Part shown: positions 27,259 through 39,734 of the stretch, piece after piece
Numbering within the stretch: position 1 is the stretch's first letter
Layout of the letters: every line of letters starts with the position of its first letter
DNA from: Merluccius polli
Lineage: Eukaryota > Chordata > Actinopteri > Gadiformes > Merlucciidae
Assembly: GCA_030340625.1 (NCBI GenBank)
Contig: JAOPHQ010002021.1
Span: forward strand, 10,001-74,000
Direction: 5' to 3'
DNA: 64,000 bases
The notes under the pieces: generated by a model
What the model was told of the DNA's origin: nothing
Database searches by the model: none
What the model saw: the letters and a program-made list of their open reading frames with translations, nothing else
Translations under genes and position numbers: made by a program

Positions 27259-30200
27259 CAACCCAGTCTCATACAAAAACGTATCCTGGCTACGTTGGTC
27301 CAAAGTGCAAAACGTAGAGGGGCTACAATAACGGCCCTCAAATTGTATGACTGTTACGTTTTTTCTGCCTATTCTTTTCCAATGGTGTTGCGTCCAAGTC
27401 ACGTGACTTTCAAGATTCCGGCTGCGAGAACAAAAAACATGGCGGACATTTCTCTTATTTTTAGTGAGAAAATCTATATTTTGAGTTAGTTTCTGCATAC
27501 AAATGCGTTTTGATTACATTTCTAGCGAGAAATATATATTTTATTTTCATAATATTCACTCAGTGAATGTACATAATCACTCGCTTGCTCGTTGTTGCGA
27601 CGATTTTTCAGATCTCGCCAGAATAATGTGAAACTGACACGTTTTGGTTGCTATGGACGCTGCTATCGCCGGACTCCCTTGTGACGTCACTCCGTCTGAC
27701 GGATAAAACCATAGACATATGTATATATGACATATATTATACATGTATATATGTCTATGGATCAAACCCTCGCCCACTACATGTCTGAGGTTGATTTGCT
27801 GATCAACACATTATTCCGTGGCAGCGGGAGAAACTAATGTTGACAAAGTGACGAGTTACGATCGGATGTTTGTCCGCTGTTTAATTGTGATGGTGTGGGC
27901 ATCCGTCCTGTGGTTAGTTATTACTCCTGTATCAGAGCTATAGAGTAAACAACTCTATAAACAACTATGTTTACTCTATAGCCAGAGAATGTCTAATAAG
28001 GAGAGAAGTTCCACTCTCGGTTTACTTCCGGGTTCTGAACTGTTGCAGTTCCCCTCTGGTTCCATGTGAGGGCGCTCACATGGTGAGTGCAGAATGAATG
28101 GCGGTCTATGGAGCTATACCCCTCAAACTCCACTTTTCTCAGGATATAATTTTTTGTCTAGTAATTTGAATGTTGCTTTCGAAAGGGGATGCAAAGAAAT
28201 TACACATTGCTGGGTGTTAGATTTTTTAGAGTCACTTATTTGCTTTAAAAAAGTATTTTAAAATGTCAATGACGTCATACTCATCTTACGACCAAAGATA
28301 CTGCTTTACGGCAAGCCTCTCCCTTTCCCTCAAGGCATCGATAACACAGCAGTACATACATAACGATACGCAGATAAAAGTGCCAGCAACCAAAAGAAGT
28401 TGCTGTGTTAAAAAAAAAGAACTTGGGCGAAATTGTCCACCATAACGTTCTGGTCCCGCTTCGGATGCCAAGATGCCATCAAGCAGATCTCTGGTCGTAA
28501 TCAGTCCTTCACTGACCAATCAGCGTTCATTAGCAGAATGCTAGCGTGTTATGGGCAATAACAACACGTCCTGTAAGAAATCGAAAGGACATAAGTACTC
28601 GTTCATTCAACTTTCGATCTATAACCTATGTTGAACTTGTAAGAACTACAATCAAATCTGAGTTTTTTCAATGAGAATCAGCTGAAAGAGACACATTTAG
28701 CCGTGTAGCTCCATCTGCTCCCATTCATTCTGCACTCACAGGCGATCGCCCCCAGTGGAGCTCTGGTGGAACTGCAACCAGAATTCGGTACAATGGGACT
28801 TAATAGGGAGTGGACAGGCTCTCCGTAGACGGGCTCTGCTATAGCTCTGATTCCTGATGACGTCAGGTTGCTAGGGGCTACGGCTGATCAGCCGGAAGTA
28901 CTGTCCTTACTGTACTATTGTTTATGTTGTAATGTCATAAGTGTTGACAATAAAGTTTGTTAAAAAAAAAAACAACAACAACTATTATTGTCCCACACCA
29001 TAATGTATGTCCCACAATGTTAACTCCAAACAATTCATGTTTGTCCAATTCATTCATAAGACAAACAAAGCAGCTGGAAACACGTCTAAAAACACTTGAA
29101 ATAGAATGTAGCCTATATTTATATTTTTACAACATCAATCTCCCTATAATATGAACAAAATATGATCAGGTTATACTTTCTCTCTTGAAAACGGGCAAAA
29201 CGCTAACCCTAACCCTAACCCGGAAAATGAATTAAAAAAACTACAAACGTTCGGAAAATGCAATACAATGAAGTGTGCGGCGCCATGTTTTTTTCCGCCA
29301 TGTTTTTTGTAGTTCTAAAATGTTTAGTTAACGTTTTCCCTATTATGTGAAAATGTGTCAAGGAACTTCGCAAGTGTATTATATGTTTTAGGGACCGGGG
29401 AGCACATTTATTTGGTCAGATTTCATTTTTACTATTGTTAATTGGGTGAAATCTGGTTTTGACCTTACCCAGTAGCGCCCCCTGATGGTTTGGCAAAGGC
29501 CACAAAGGCCATGATAGAAGAAGTCAAGGGCTTTCCAAAAATGTTTTCCCCATGTTTGTATCACATTGTGTTGCTTTTCTGTAAGCCTTTAAAAGAGCCT
29601 TAGGTTCAAGGTTCAAAGGGCATTCCTGAGGAGCAGGAACCACCCAGAATGTTCACAGTGGCAGATCTGTACTCTGCAGATCAAGACCTTTCCAACGATG
29701 TCTTCAATGTCATCCTACGACAAAGTTTCATTTTGATCTTGCTCACTGCCAAGGCACTTACTGATGTGTACTTTCTCACAGCCTATATAGAGCCAAGATG
29801 GATAAAATCACAAAAACATATTTTAAGGGATATTTAGTGGCAAAATGTGTTCAACATATTGATGGTGACCTTATCCTTAGTCATGCTTTTCAATTTGGAG
29901 CAGTTTAGACCCCATTTACCCCTTAAACTATTTAATGTTTCATATAAATATTTCCATATTACTTAATATGACCATTTATAGCCATTGTGTTCGCTTCCCC
30001 AGGGCTGACAGGATTGCCGTGGATGAACCAATAGTATATAATATGGTAATGCGAATGTATGTCTGTGTGCAGTTACATTTTTACACACAGTTGTTTTTAA
30101 TTGACCAAGATATGAGCTTTTGAAAGAAAGTAGGCCTGTGTCGTATGCAAAGGGCGTTAGAACTACAAAAAACATGGCGGAAAAACATGGCGCCGCACAC

Positions 30201-31346
30201 TTCATTGTATTGCATTTTCCGAACGTTTGTAGTTTTTTAAATTCATTTTCCGGGTTAGGGTTAGCGTTTTGCCCGTTTTCAAGAGAGAAAGTATAACCTG
30301 ATCATATTTTGTTCATATTATAGGGAGATTGATGTTGTAAAAATATAAATATAGGCTACATTTTATTTCAAGTGTTTTTAGATGTGTTTCCAGCTGCTTT
30401 GTTTGTCTTATGAATGAATTGGACAAACATGAATTGTTTGGAGTTAACATTGTGGGACATACATTATGGTGTGGGACAATAATAGTTGTTGTTGTTTTTT
30501 TTAACAAACTTTATTGTCAACACTTATGACATTACAACATAAACAATAGTACAGTAAGGACAGTACTTCCGGCTGATCAGCCGTAGCCCCTAGCAACCTG
30601 ACGTCATCAGGAATCAGAGCTATAGAGTAAACATAGTTGTTTATAGAGTTGTTTACTCTATAGCTCTGATACAGGAGTAATAACTAACCACAGGACGGAT
30701 GCCCACACACCATCACAATTAAAAAGCGGACAAACATCCGATCGTAACTCGTCACTTTGTCAACATTAGTTTCTCCCGCTGCCACGGAATAATGTGTTGA
30801 TCAGCAAATCAACCTCAGACATGTAGTGGGCGAGGGTTTGATCCATAGACATATATGTATAATATATGTCATATATACATGTATATATGTCTATGGTTTG
30901 ATCCGTCAGACGGAGTGACGTCACAAGGGAGTCCGGCGATAGCAGCGTCCATAGCAACCAAAACGTGTCAGTTTCACATTATTCTGGCGAGATCTGAAAA
31001 ATCGTCGCAACAACGAGCAAGCGAGTGATTATGTACATTCACTGAGTGAATATTATGAAAATAAAATATATATTTCTCGCTAGAAATGTCATCAAAACGC
31101 ATTTGTATGCAGAAACTAACTCAAAATATAGATTTTCTCACTAAAAATAAGAGAAATGTCCGCCATGTTTTTTGTTCTCGCAGCCGGAATCTTGAAAGTC
31201 ACGTGACTTGGACGCAACACCATTGGAAAAGAATAGGCAGAAAAAACGTAACAGTCATACAATTTAAGGGCCGTTATTGTAGCCCCTCTACGTTTTGCAC
31301 TTTGGACCAACGTAGCCAGGATACGTTTTTGTATGAGACTGGGTTG
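27259..31346. mobile_element. Large fold-back transposable element (4.1 kb with nested insertion)
   Basis: The ends are CAACCCAGTCTCATAC and its inverse, flanked by ACTATTG on both sides (27252-27258 and 31347-31353). The left arm (27259 to about 29318) and right arm (about 30157-31346) are near-identical inverted repeats of about 1.19 kb once the 856-bp nested element and its duplicated 7 bp are removed. The 0.84-kb centre holds no recognisable transposase. Arms contain inner palindromes (27711-27760; 30843-30896), a short CCCTAA/TTAGGG tract (about 29203-29220; 30245-30262), and ORFs that I consider non-coding. A 7-bp duplication with long TIRs does not by itself fix the superfamily. Confidence 0.85.
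27983..28838. mobile_element. Nested TIR element, 856 bp
   Basis: It starts CAGAG, ends CTCTG and has diverged inverted ends of roughly 150 bp (GAGTGCAGAATGAATG near the left end, its inverse near the right). It is flanked by CTATAGC at 27976-27982 and 28839-28845. The opposite arm of the host fold-back has one CTATAGC and no insert, proving the insertion. No transposase is seen. Confidence 0.8.
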
Positions 31347-31354
31347 ACTATTGA

Positions 31355-31392
<38 letters not shown>

Positions 31393-31849
31393 ATTTGTGT
31401 TCTGTAGTGGCGCCATTTACTATCGAAAGTATCTAAACAATACGTCTGAATAAAACGAAGGTGTTTTATTGAGAAACTTTGCCTATTTTAAAATGGTGTT
31501 CAGAATGATAACGAGACAGGTTGGTGGTAGTGAAGGAAAGGTCTGGTGTTCTCAGATATTTATAATTGTTTTAGTTGATATAATTGGCATTTGCAATAGT
31601 TTGTGACTCTTCTCTGTAAATAAAAGCATGGTTTAATTAAAAGTAGAGTACTTATGTGACCGGGACAATTCCCGGTGGGCCGACCGATCTGTGGGCCGAG
31701 AAGGATTCATATGTTTTCAAAGTAGAATAAGGGAACATGATGAAGCCATAGAATGACCACTGCTGGCACCCCTCTTCCGGCCTATTGGTCTATTCCTCTA
31801 GTCCCCGTCCCTGGCCCCACCCCCCAAACTCATACATGCTTGCTGCTAC

Positions 31850-32224
31850 TCATAAACATAGACGCCTCATGACGTGCTGGAACGTAACCCAGCATCGCCG
31901 CCATATTGGTTGGGTCTCCTCACTCTAGTCCAGCATAGGAGTCAACGGGAGAGCAAGCTATGCCAGTATTTTGTGCAGCTTACGGCGCAGTATTGACACC
32001 AGATCGCGTGGGATTACCTTTCACAAGTAAGATTGAACAATAATTCTTATTATTTAAAAAAAAAAATTCGGGGAGTTATGCTTATTATTGTAGTTGGGGA
32101 TACGCCTTCCTCAGTAGAAATAAATGCACTGGGGGCGCACTGGGGACCCATCCAAGATGGCGGCCGCGCTGCTACGTCAGCTCTAACAGGCAGCGTCAGT
32201 CTATGAGGCATCTATGTGTCTATG
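31850..32224 (+). mobile_element. P-element-like MITE with THAP-like start
   Basis: It is flanked by an exact 8-bp duplication GCTGCTAC (31842-31849 and 32225-32232). All later units have the empty site (for example near 41512). The ends are imperfect inverted repeats (CATAAACATAGACGCCTCAT against CATAGACACATAGATGCCTC). Inside, ATG 31960 opens MPVFCAAYGAVLTPDRVGLP and FT, followed by a donor-like A|gtaaga. This resembles the C-x4-C start of a THAP domain as in P transposases, but with its second cysteine missing. Family assignment is inference. Confidence 0.7.
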
Positions 32225-32315
32225 GCTGCTACACCCTCGCCAGACAGAGAGAGAAAGACAGCGAGTGGCTGTTGGTTTGCGCGGGGGACTGAAGTCGTGC
32301 CGTTCATTGTCACTT

Positions 32316-32317
<2 letters not shown>

Positions 32318-32362
<45 letters not shown>
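32318..32362. repeat. (AAT)n microsatellite
   Basis: About 15 AAT units. In the other units AATAATTATAATT-type DNA sits here. It marks the outer limit of the inverted promoter copy. Confidence 0.9.
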
Positions 32363-32363
<1 letters not shown>

Positions 32364-32958
32364 TATTTATGTGTGTATAACAGAAATATAAAATATAGAT
32401 TCAGAAATACAAAAAAACAGACTACTGGGTAGGACTTGTATTTTGTAAATTGTCACAAGTTTTCCAACTTTCTCACAATGGTCAATAAGCCAACCATTGT
32501 AAATGTGTAGATATATTTGATAATGTTTAGAATGTTCTTATTTATCTGTCTCAAAAAAATGACTATGAAAACGATAACATAAAAGCAATATCTTTCCCAT
32601 GTTCACCCTCAAAGTGGAGTCTGCCTCGGCGCATATGTCCTAAGCATTACTTCTATTACTGTTACACTACCTATTACGTTTCATTCAAAGCCGACTCAAT
32701 TCCAGGTTTCATGTGACATCTGATGTCTGTGCTGGCACTGCTGGATACGTTTGTCTTGCTGTTTGCATTAGAAAGTTATTAAGGATATGATGTGCTAAGG
32801 TCCGGTTAGAAGGCTACATGTGATCCATTGCATCATGCAGATGTCCTTCATCAAGCAAATAAAAAGAGAGCCATCCTCACTACCTGTTCACACATTTCCA
32901 GACTGAGCTCAATAGAGAGTGAAAGAGTCCAGCCATGTACCTCCGATGCAATGGGTAA
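32363..32958 (+). promoter_or_regulatory. Inverted orphan lectin promoter, unit 0, with MYLRCNG mini-ORF
   Basis: This is the reverse complement, with some divergence, of the lectin 5' region right of the - strand genes (compare 40227-40785), including the TATA-like CAAATAAAAAGAG and the leader. The start codon and first five codons are kept (32935: MYLRC). The sequence then leaves the lectin and gives NG and stop (32956-32958). Confidence 0.82.
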
Positions 32959-34083
32959 AACACAATAAAAAAAAATAAAGTGAATAAAATAAAGTTGATT
33001 GAAAAAATGTAGACAAATGTGATTAAACAAAAGCCTGTGTAAAAAGAGTACATTTAGGGACCCGAGCAGCAAATGGATAATCCCATAGGCCTATAGTAAA
33101 ATAGGATCTTGGGACCAAAAGTCAGCAGCTTAATAGGCTGAAATGTGTTAAAAGAGTCAATTACATCTAGAAAATCTGTAGATATTAATGAAAATTATGT
33201 TTTTAATCTCGCTAAATCTCGTTTTTACTTTTTCACATTCGCCTCTCATGTAGGCCGTTGTGATCCTAGTTTTTTGGCGTAATGGCCTACAAATGTTAGG
33301 CTATGTTGTGTTTCTGTGGTGGCATAATGTCTGTCCTACTATAACGCGGCTATAGTAGGACTGCTGGATCCGAGATTTAGATAGAGAGGATTATAGGTTA
33401 GAGATGAATAAGTTTAGGTAGGCCTATTCGGTGAGAAATTGTTACGTTTCGGTGTGATGTTAGTGGTGCTTAAATTTAGGGATTATATTAGAGATGGTTG
33501 GGATTAGGTAGTAGGGATTAGGTAGTAGGTTAGAGATGGTTAAGTTGTTTAGATATTAGGTGAGTTTTCTCTGGTTCAGGATGGTCTCACAAAGCAGCGA
33601 GGTCGGGAATCAATGTAACACAAGGCAGTATCATTTGGAGAGATTCAAAGTTGATTCAGATACATAAAGCATAGGCTATATAGGCTACAGTTGCGTGAAC
33701 GAGAGAAGATGCAGACAGTTAACATGACCTGGCTCTTTGCTTAGAGCCGGGGAGCGCTTAATCTTGGGCGCAGGGGCCAGATATCAATCTCATCCTTAAT
33801 AATAACAAGATATGCTGACACTTTTGGCAATAACATGAAGCAAATAGTTGCGTACAAGCCACATGTCAATATTTGCGAAAGGTGCAGCTGAAACAGATCA
33901 GAGCCAACTTTTAGGGCAGAGTTAACCATTTATTGTTATTTAGATCATGAATGATGAAAACCATTGAACACTTGAAATAACGAGCCCGTCTCCAGTGTGT
34001 GGAGAACACTTTTTTTTACGGTCCACTACAATTCGTAACTTTTTGATTATTTTACCACTACGCTAATTCATTCACTGCACTGT

Positions 34084-34084
<1 letters not shown>

Positions 34085-34165
<81 letters not shown>
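34085..34165. repeat. (AC)n microsatellite in unit 0
   Basis: About 40 AC units. The corresponding place in the later units holds a C run plus a short CA run (for example 43340-43368). Confidence 0.95.
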
Positions 34166-34168
<3 letters not shown>

Positions 34169-34710
34169 TTCTTGCGCTCTCTCTCACACCAGTGTCTCCA
34201 GTAGTCCTCCACCAGCTTACTTTTAATTTTCGCTGGACTGCATGGAGGCGGTTATTCGTGTCGGTCTTGGTGTGAAAGGTTTGAACGCGAATATTCGTCA
34301 ACGAATATTCCGCTTTTTCGTTTCGTCCCGGTGTGTAAAGGCCTTATGATGAGCAAGAATCAAATGTACAGCGACGGAAAGTAAAATATCTCCCCCTGCT
34401 GGTCGTGTTCCGCTCTCCACACACCAGTGTATAGTTCTGGACGGTCTAGCCTACTTAAATATGGAGGGATTTTACTGAATCATTTTTAAAATAATAAGAT
34501 ATTTTATTATGCCTATGTTATTACATTATATTGCACTGTTTTTAGTTTAACGTAATATAAAATAACATTAAAATAATATTTCAATAGTATACATTAAACT
34601 CCCTCGATATTTGGGAGTAGACCATCCAGAACTAGCCTATATTACACTGGTTTCATCTGCTAACCTTTGAAGGAAAGGTTTTTATGTTAGGTTAAACTTG
34701 AAAAAAAGAT

Positions 34711-34779
34711 GCCTTCTTTATGACCATCACTGAGTCCAATCTAATGCGGCCTTTGGTTTGGATCAAAGTTCTCTGTCAG
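34711..34779 (-). pseudogene. Fragment of a lectin gene with a stop at the WIG tryptophan
   Basis: On the - strand it reads LTENFDPNQRPH-stop-IGLSDGHKEG. This aligns with residues 85-107 of the array lectins (LIENFDPTNGKHWIGFSDTHKEG). The stop codon TAG stands exactly at the conserved Trp. Homology ends abruptly on both sides. It is more diverged than any array gene and therefore an older relic. Confidence 0.82.
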
Positions 34780-35334
34780 GTCTAGCGGTGCAGGTCCCAA
34801 ATGGACCCAAATGCAGGAGACGGCAGGCACAGGAACTGAATACTGAATAATAAAAGATTTGTGACATTTGTGAAAGGTGCAGCTGAAACAGCTCAGAGAC
34901 AACTTTTAGGACAGGGTTAACCATTTATTGTTATTTAGATTGGATTAATTGAAAGTGTTCAGCGGATGAATGAATATTGCATTGAAATATTTTTAGCAAT
35001 GCATCGACATCAAATATTACAAGTTACAGACTAAGATGAACAAAAATCAAATGCACAGCGATGGAAAGTAAAATAGCTCTCCCTGCTGGTTGCGTTCCAC
35101 TCTCCACACACCAATGTATAGTTCAAGACTATTTTATACTTACATACTTTTATACTTGCAACACAGGTGCAATCAAACACACGTTTTGCAATTCAGTTAA
35201 ACATGCCTATCAAATTAGATCAAGTGTCAATTAGAAACCATTCTAGCCTATCGGATGCTATATTTCAGTTTCTCTCATAACATTTTCTACACACATCTCT
35301 GGGGCATGACAAAAATGTCATGACAAATGAATGT

Positions 35335-35370
35335 CCATGAATAAACTGACAAATGTCAGTTTATTCATGA
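35335..35370. repeat. 17-bp inverted repeat with 2-nt loop
   Basis: TCATGAATAAACTGACA and its exact complement are separated by AA. It lies in the unit-0-specific insertion; no function is evident. Confidence 0.85.
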
Positions 35371-35606
35371 AAATAGCGTGCATAGTGTCCCAACCAACGT
35401 CTCTGGTCCGCAGGGCCCTTGCAGAGCCATGTATGTGGAGCAGTCTGGATGTCTAGGAGGCCCTAGAGACTCTTCCACAGAATATATTAAGTAAAATATA
35501 TATAATATTAAGTATGTGTGTTTGTGTGTACTGTGTGTGTAGCGCTGTCTCCTTTTATCAACAATATGAGTGTGTGTGTTCTGTAGTGATGCCATCTACT
35601 ATTGAC

Positions 35607-35716
<110 letters not shown>

Positions 35717-36430
35717 CGTGCGTGAGTGTGCGTGTGTCCAGGGCTGTTTTTCAGTACCAGACAGTCCACCCCACATCGGGAGCACCGGGATAATTCCCAG
35801 TGGGCCGACCGATCTGTGGGCCGAGAAGGATTCATACTTTTTCAAAGTAGAATAAGGGAAAATGTTGAAGCCATAGAATGACCACTGCTAGCGCCCCTCT
35901 TTATTTCTTTATTAATTTAATTTGGCAGCAAGATAGTATCATGTTTTAATCATCTGTAATGTACCCCCCCCCCCCCCCTCGCCCACCGACTACTTGGTAT
36001 GACCGAACCCGTTTTCTTTACCAAACCGAACTATTCCGCGCAGTCGCTGGGATGAATAGTTGAGAAAGTTCATGCTAAATGAATGTGGCGATGAAAAGGA
36101 CACGGAAAGGCAGCCAGACAACTCTTTTTCATTGTTGGTCGAAAAAGAGTAAAAATCCTGACGAAAAGGAGGTAAATACCCCTATTGTTATACCATGAGC
36201 TGTGTTCGAAATCGTTCCCTATCACGGATATAGTGCACAATATAGGGTGCTCGCCATTTTGTAGTGGTGTTCGAATTCTCAGTGGTTCATTTCATATATA
36301 GCATGGACCGCGGAACGCATCTGAACAGGGGGGGGCCATAATATCCAACACGTTCTCATCCCAACTCGTAATATACCGACGATTTGTCATCACGCCCCTA
36401 GACATCTGATACTGACGCAAAAGGTACCCT

Positions 36431-36717
36431 CCCGCGTCTGTGTGAAACGATCTGGGTTCTCATAAACCCGTTCGCGGTGGTAAGAGACGAGCAGAGTCTA
36501 CAGCGTCCGCTCGCAGAGCAGAGTCTACAGCGTCCGCAGTCTACTGTGAAACAATTCACTCCAAAAAGGGTTAGGGTTAGGGTTAGGGTTAGCGACGCGT
36601 AATCTATCACCATGACGCTGTATACTCTGCTCTGCGAGCGGACGCTGTAGACTCTGCTCGTCTCTTACCACCGCGAACGGGTTTATGAGAACCCAGAACG
36701 TTTCACACAGACGCGGG
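36431..36717. repeat. Fold-back element with TTAGGG repeats at its centre
   Basis: The left arm (36431 to about 36531) and right arm (about 36614-36717) are inverted copies of about 100 bp (TCTGGGTTCTCATAAACCCG and inverse; GACGCTGTAGACTCTGCTCG and inverse). The GCAGAGTCTACAGCGTCCGC motif is doubled in the left arm. About four TTAGGG units lie between the arms (36569-36592). Confidence 0.8.
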
Positions 36718-37699
36718 ACGATCCATCAGGACAAATTGGACCTCTTAACAAGAAGTCAGTGTGTACACAGTTCATTTCTTTTACACAGAGACGCAAACAG
36801 GTGTTTGGTGCTTTTATCTGAATTGCCCAACAATATCTATAGTCTGCTAGTAGTACTATATTGCTGGCAGAATAGACGTCAGTATAGCATCCTGTTTCTT
36901 TTAGTCAATTCTTATTTTAGCCTAATATGTTGTAAAATACCTTCAAATGTGATTGACAGATAGGCCTTCTTTTGTATTTACATGCTTTTGTTTAGATTTT
37001 GTTAGTTTGAACTGGTGATGCCCACCAATATGTGAAATCAGTTTGCCATGTTCAGAATAGAGGTGCAAGCTGCACTGTGCCACCCTGTATTGTGTGATGT
37101 GTTTGAGAGTTGAATTGTGCATAATACATTTGCTGCATGTAGGTGCCAATACAGTGATGCAATTGATTAATCTTTAAGTTCTTGTGTTTTTTTTCATAAG
37201 ATAGTGAACACACACACACAAAATCAATTAGGTGGAAGCTGCCACTGTTGGCTAGTGCTTAAACACTGAATTTAACTACTGTGTCATTATGGCATAAATA
37301 GTCAAAAAGTAGCCCAAATCAGTAAAAGTATCGCAATGTATTTCTAATACAAGAACGGCAAATTGGCATGTCACCTTTTACACAAGAAAATGATTCAATA
37401 AATAAATAAACAAATAAATAAATAAATATGCCGCGAGTTTAACCCCCCCAATGGCAGACCCAAAGTTACGCCCTTGGGTACAGATATTCTTTAAGCGATG
37501 GGGTAAATACAAATTTGAGTAGGCATTTACCGTATTTAACAGATTTTGCACATGTGTAAATGATATGATCAATAACAGAGGCCATGAGGCGGGGGGGGCC
37601 TTTCTTTCTGAGGCACAGCAGCCCCCCGCTCCATCTTGTGTGGCGAGGCGGTGTGAACTTAACGGGGGCGAGGGGGCTGGGTGTGCTATCAGAAAGAAA

Positions 37700-37937
37700 C
37701 TGTGGCGGTTCTAGGGGGAGGGGGGGGGGGGGGGGGGGGGCACCGTAACTCTGAGTCTGGACCCCCCTGTGGCCCCCCGAACGAGGAGTCTGCGTCAATA
37801 ATAAAATGACGGTGTGCCCCTCTAACAGGGGCGGAATGGGAACAAAAATCGGCCCTGTCAATTTTGTGGGGGGGGGGGGGGGGGGGGGGGGGGGTGCTGC
37901 GCGATTGTTGACGGGGAGGGTGCTGCGCGATTGTTGA

Positions 37938-37969
<32 letters not shown>

Positions 37970-38185
37970 GCTGCGCGATTGTTGACGGGGTTTTTCAAAA
38001 AAAAAAAAAAAAAAATCGGAAAAAAAAAAAAAAAAATTCCGAGGCCACCGGCCCACATGTGGACCGGCCCACCGGGCATTTGCCCGGTTGTACAGATTAC
38101 CAGTCCGAGCCTGCCCTCTAACACAAAAGCCGGCTGCCGGCCCCAACCTGGCCCTCCCATTAAAACTAGTCTAGAACCGCCACTG
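37700..38185. mobile_element. hAT-like TIR element with three long G runs, 486 bp
   Basis: The ends are CTGTGGCGGTTCTAG and CTAGAACCGCCACTG (one mismatch). The flanks GAAAGAAA (37692-37699) and GAAAGCAA (38186-38193) look like an 8-bp duplication with one change. Inside, GGTGCTGCGCGATTGTTGAC is repeated three times, separated by pure G runs of about 20-30, followed by A runs (37998-38037). The Pro-rich ORFs on the - strand come from these runs. Confidence 0.7.
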
Positions 38186-38305
38186 GAAAGCAATCATTAT
38201 AATTAAACTATAAATATAGTTTATAGTTTTATTTCATAGTAGGGAGGCTTTCCATTCAATTTTAAACCATACAAATGTGTTTAAAAATGTAGTCATAGCT
38301 CTGCA

Positions 38306-38898
38306 TTGGACCAGACCCACGGGGCATTGGCCCCATCTGGTGGCCAAACCAGTACGCTGCATCCCGGGGCGACGAAAGGACGAAAGGACTAAAGACGCAC
38401 AGCTGTGTTCAATGAGCGCACGGCCAGGACTCGTCACAGCTGATTACCGTCAATCAGCTGGCGCGCTAGATTAAGAGGAGCTACCGGCCATTTTGGAGAG
38501 GAGAGTTACCAGGAGCAGTACGTGGCAGGTACGTGAGAGAGAGACAGAAACGGTATCCCGGAGTTAAAGAGCTGGAGAGAAACCCTTACGTAGCGCAGCC
38601 GAGGCTCGGCGCTGGGAACAGACTTTTTGACCGTGGTTCTGTGGAACGAGGAGACGGACTCCGGACAACCGACCCCTGGACTTTCGCCAGGGTTTCTGTT
38701 ATCGTTTGTACAGACTCTTTTCATTTAGTGTGGGTGCAGAATTCCCCTGTTTTGTTTGCGCAGTTTTTAAAGCGCTATTTTTGTTGGAGTTAAAGAGTTT
38801 AATAAATCGCCTCTGTTTTCACCGTATTTGCAACTGTCTCCGTGCACTTATTAAGCTGTGCCCCGCCGAAAGACTGGTACAACCTCTCAAGCTGTCAC
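38306..38898 (+). other. Conserved G+C-rich block of the array units, LTR-like
   Basis: It is present in all units (43684-44264, 49068-49652, 54523-55092, 59918-60488). It contains a dyad CAGCTGATTACCG..AATCAGCTG, an AATAAA (38800-38805) about 95 bp before its end at TGTCACA, and promoter-like G+C. That layout resembles an LTR, but TG..CA ends and a target duplication are not clear. The ORFs across it are short and unsupported. ATTAAGAGG after GCGCGCTAG is present only in units 0 and 2. Confidence 0.35.
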
Positions 38899-39734
38899 AC
38901 ACACACACACACACACACACACTGTCAATACTAGATGGCGTCACTACAGAACACACACACTCATACTGTTGATAAAAGTAGACAGCGCTACTACAGTACA
39001 CACAAACACACATACTTAATATTAGATGACGCTACTACAGAGCACGCACAGTAAAACAGAAAATGTGTGTTTTTATTTGTCTTTTTAAGGTGTGCTTGAT
39101 GTCCCTGTTTTTACTGTTATGTCGTCATGAGCGCATATGAGGCAAAAATAATTTCCCAGGATTGTGATCAATAAAGTATCTATAACATCTCTAACCGAAT
39201 ATTTACATTTAATCATCTCTAACTGTTAGGAGTTGTGTCTGGTATGTCAATATGAACTTGGTATTATTCTTGATTATATTTGTGTGTTGGTAACTGTCAA
39301 CTTCACTGGGTACCAAATCTTCATGTTTAGACTAAATGTGTGACCAAATGTGTAAATATTTAACAACCTGAATCAACCAGAAGTATTGTCATCACACACA
39401 GTACCCACTGCTTCTTTTGTTTTACCCATTGCTCCTTGTTTTTCTTGGCCTCAATTGTTTCTGTAAATCACTTTGTAACTCACATTTAATAAGCTATATA
39501 GCTATATATAAGTCTGTTGATGATAATAATTAGTTATTATAATTTAAGACTATTAGAAACAATGACAACTGAAAACATTCAGTTTGATCCCCCACTTGTT
39601 TGCAATAATCTCTAAATCCAATGTGAAAAGATACAATAAGTCCTCTTGATTGGTCATATTTTTATGGTTGTGGTTCAAATAAACATCAGTTGTTTTTTTA
39701 CACACAAAAACCAATGTAGACTTCATGGACAGCT

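Noticed and set aside
27253..27498. ORF MQKLTQNIDF.. and its twin at 31086-31436
   Set aside because: They lie in the fold-back arms, are present twice because the arms are copies, and have no recognisable domain.
36569..36592. Chromosome end or interstitial telomere fusion
   Set aside because: Only about four TTAGGG units, enclosed by inverted arms of an element.
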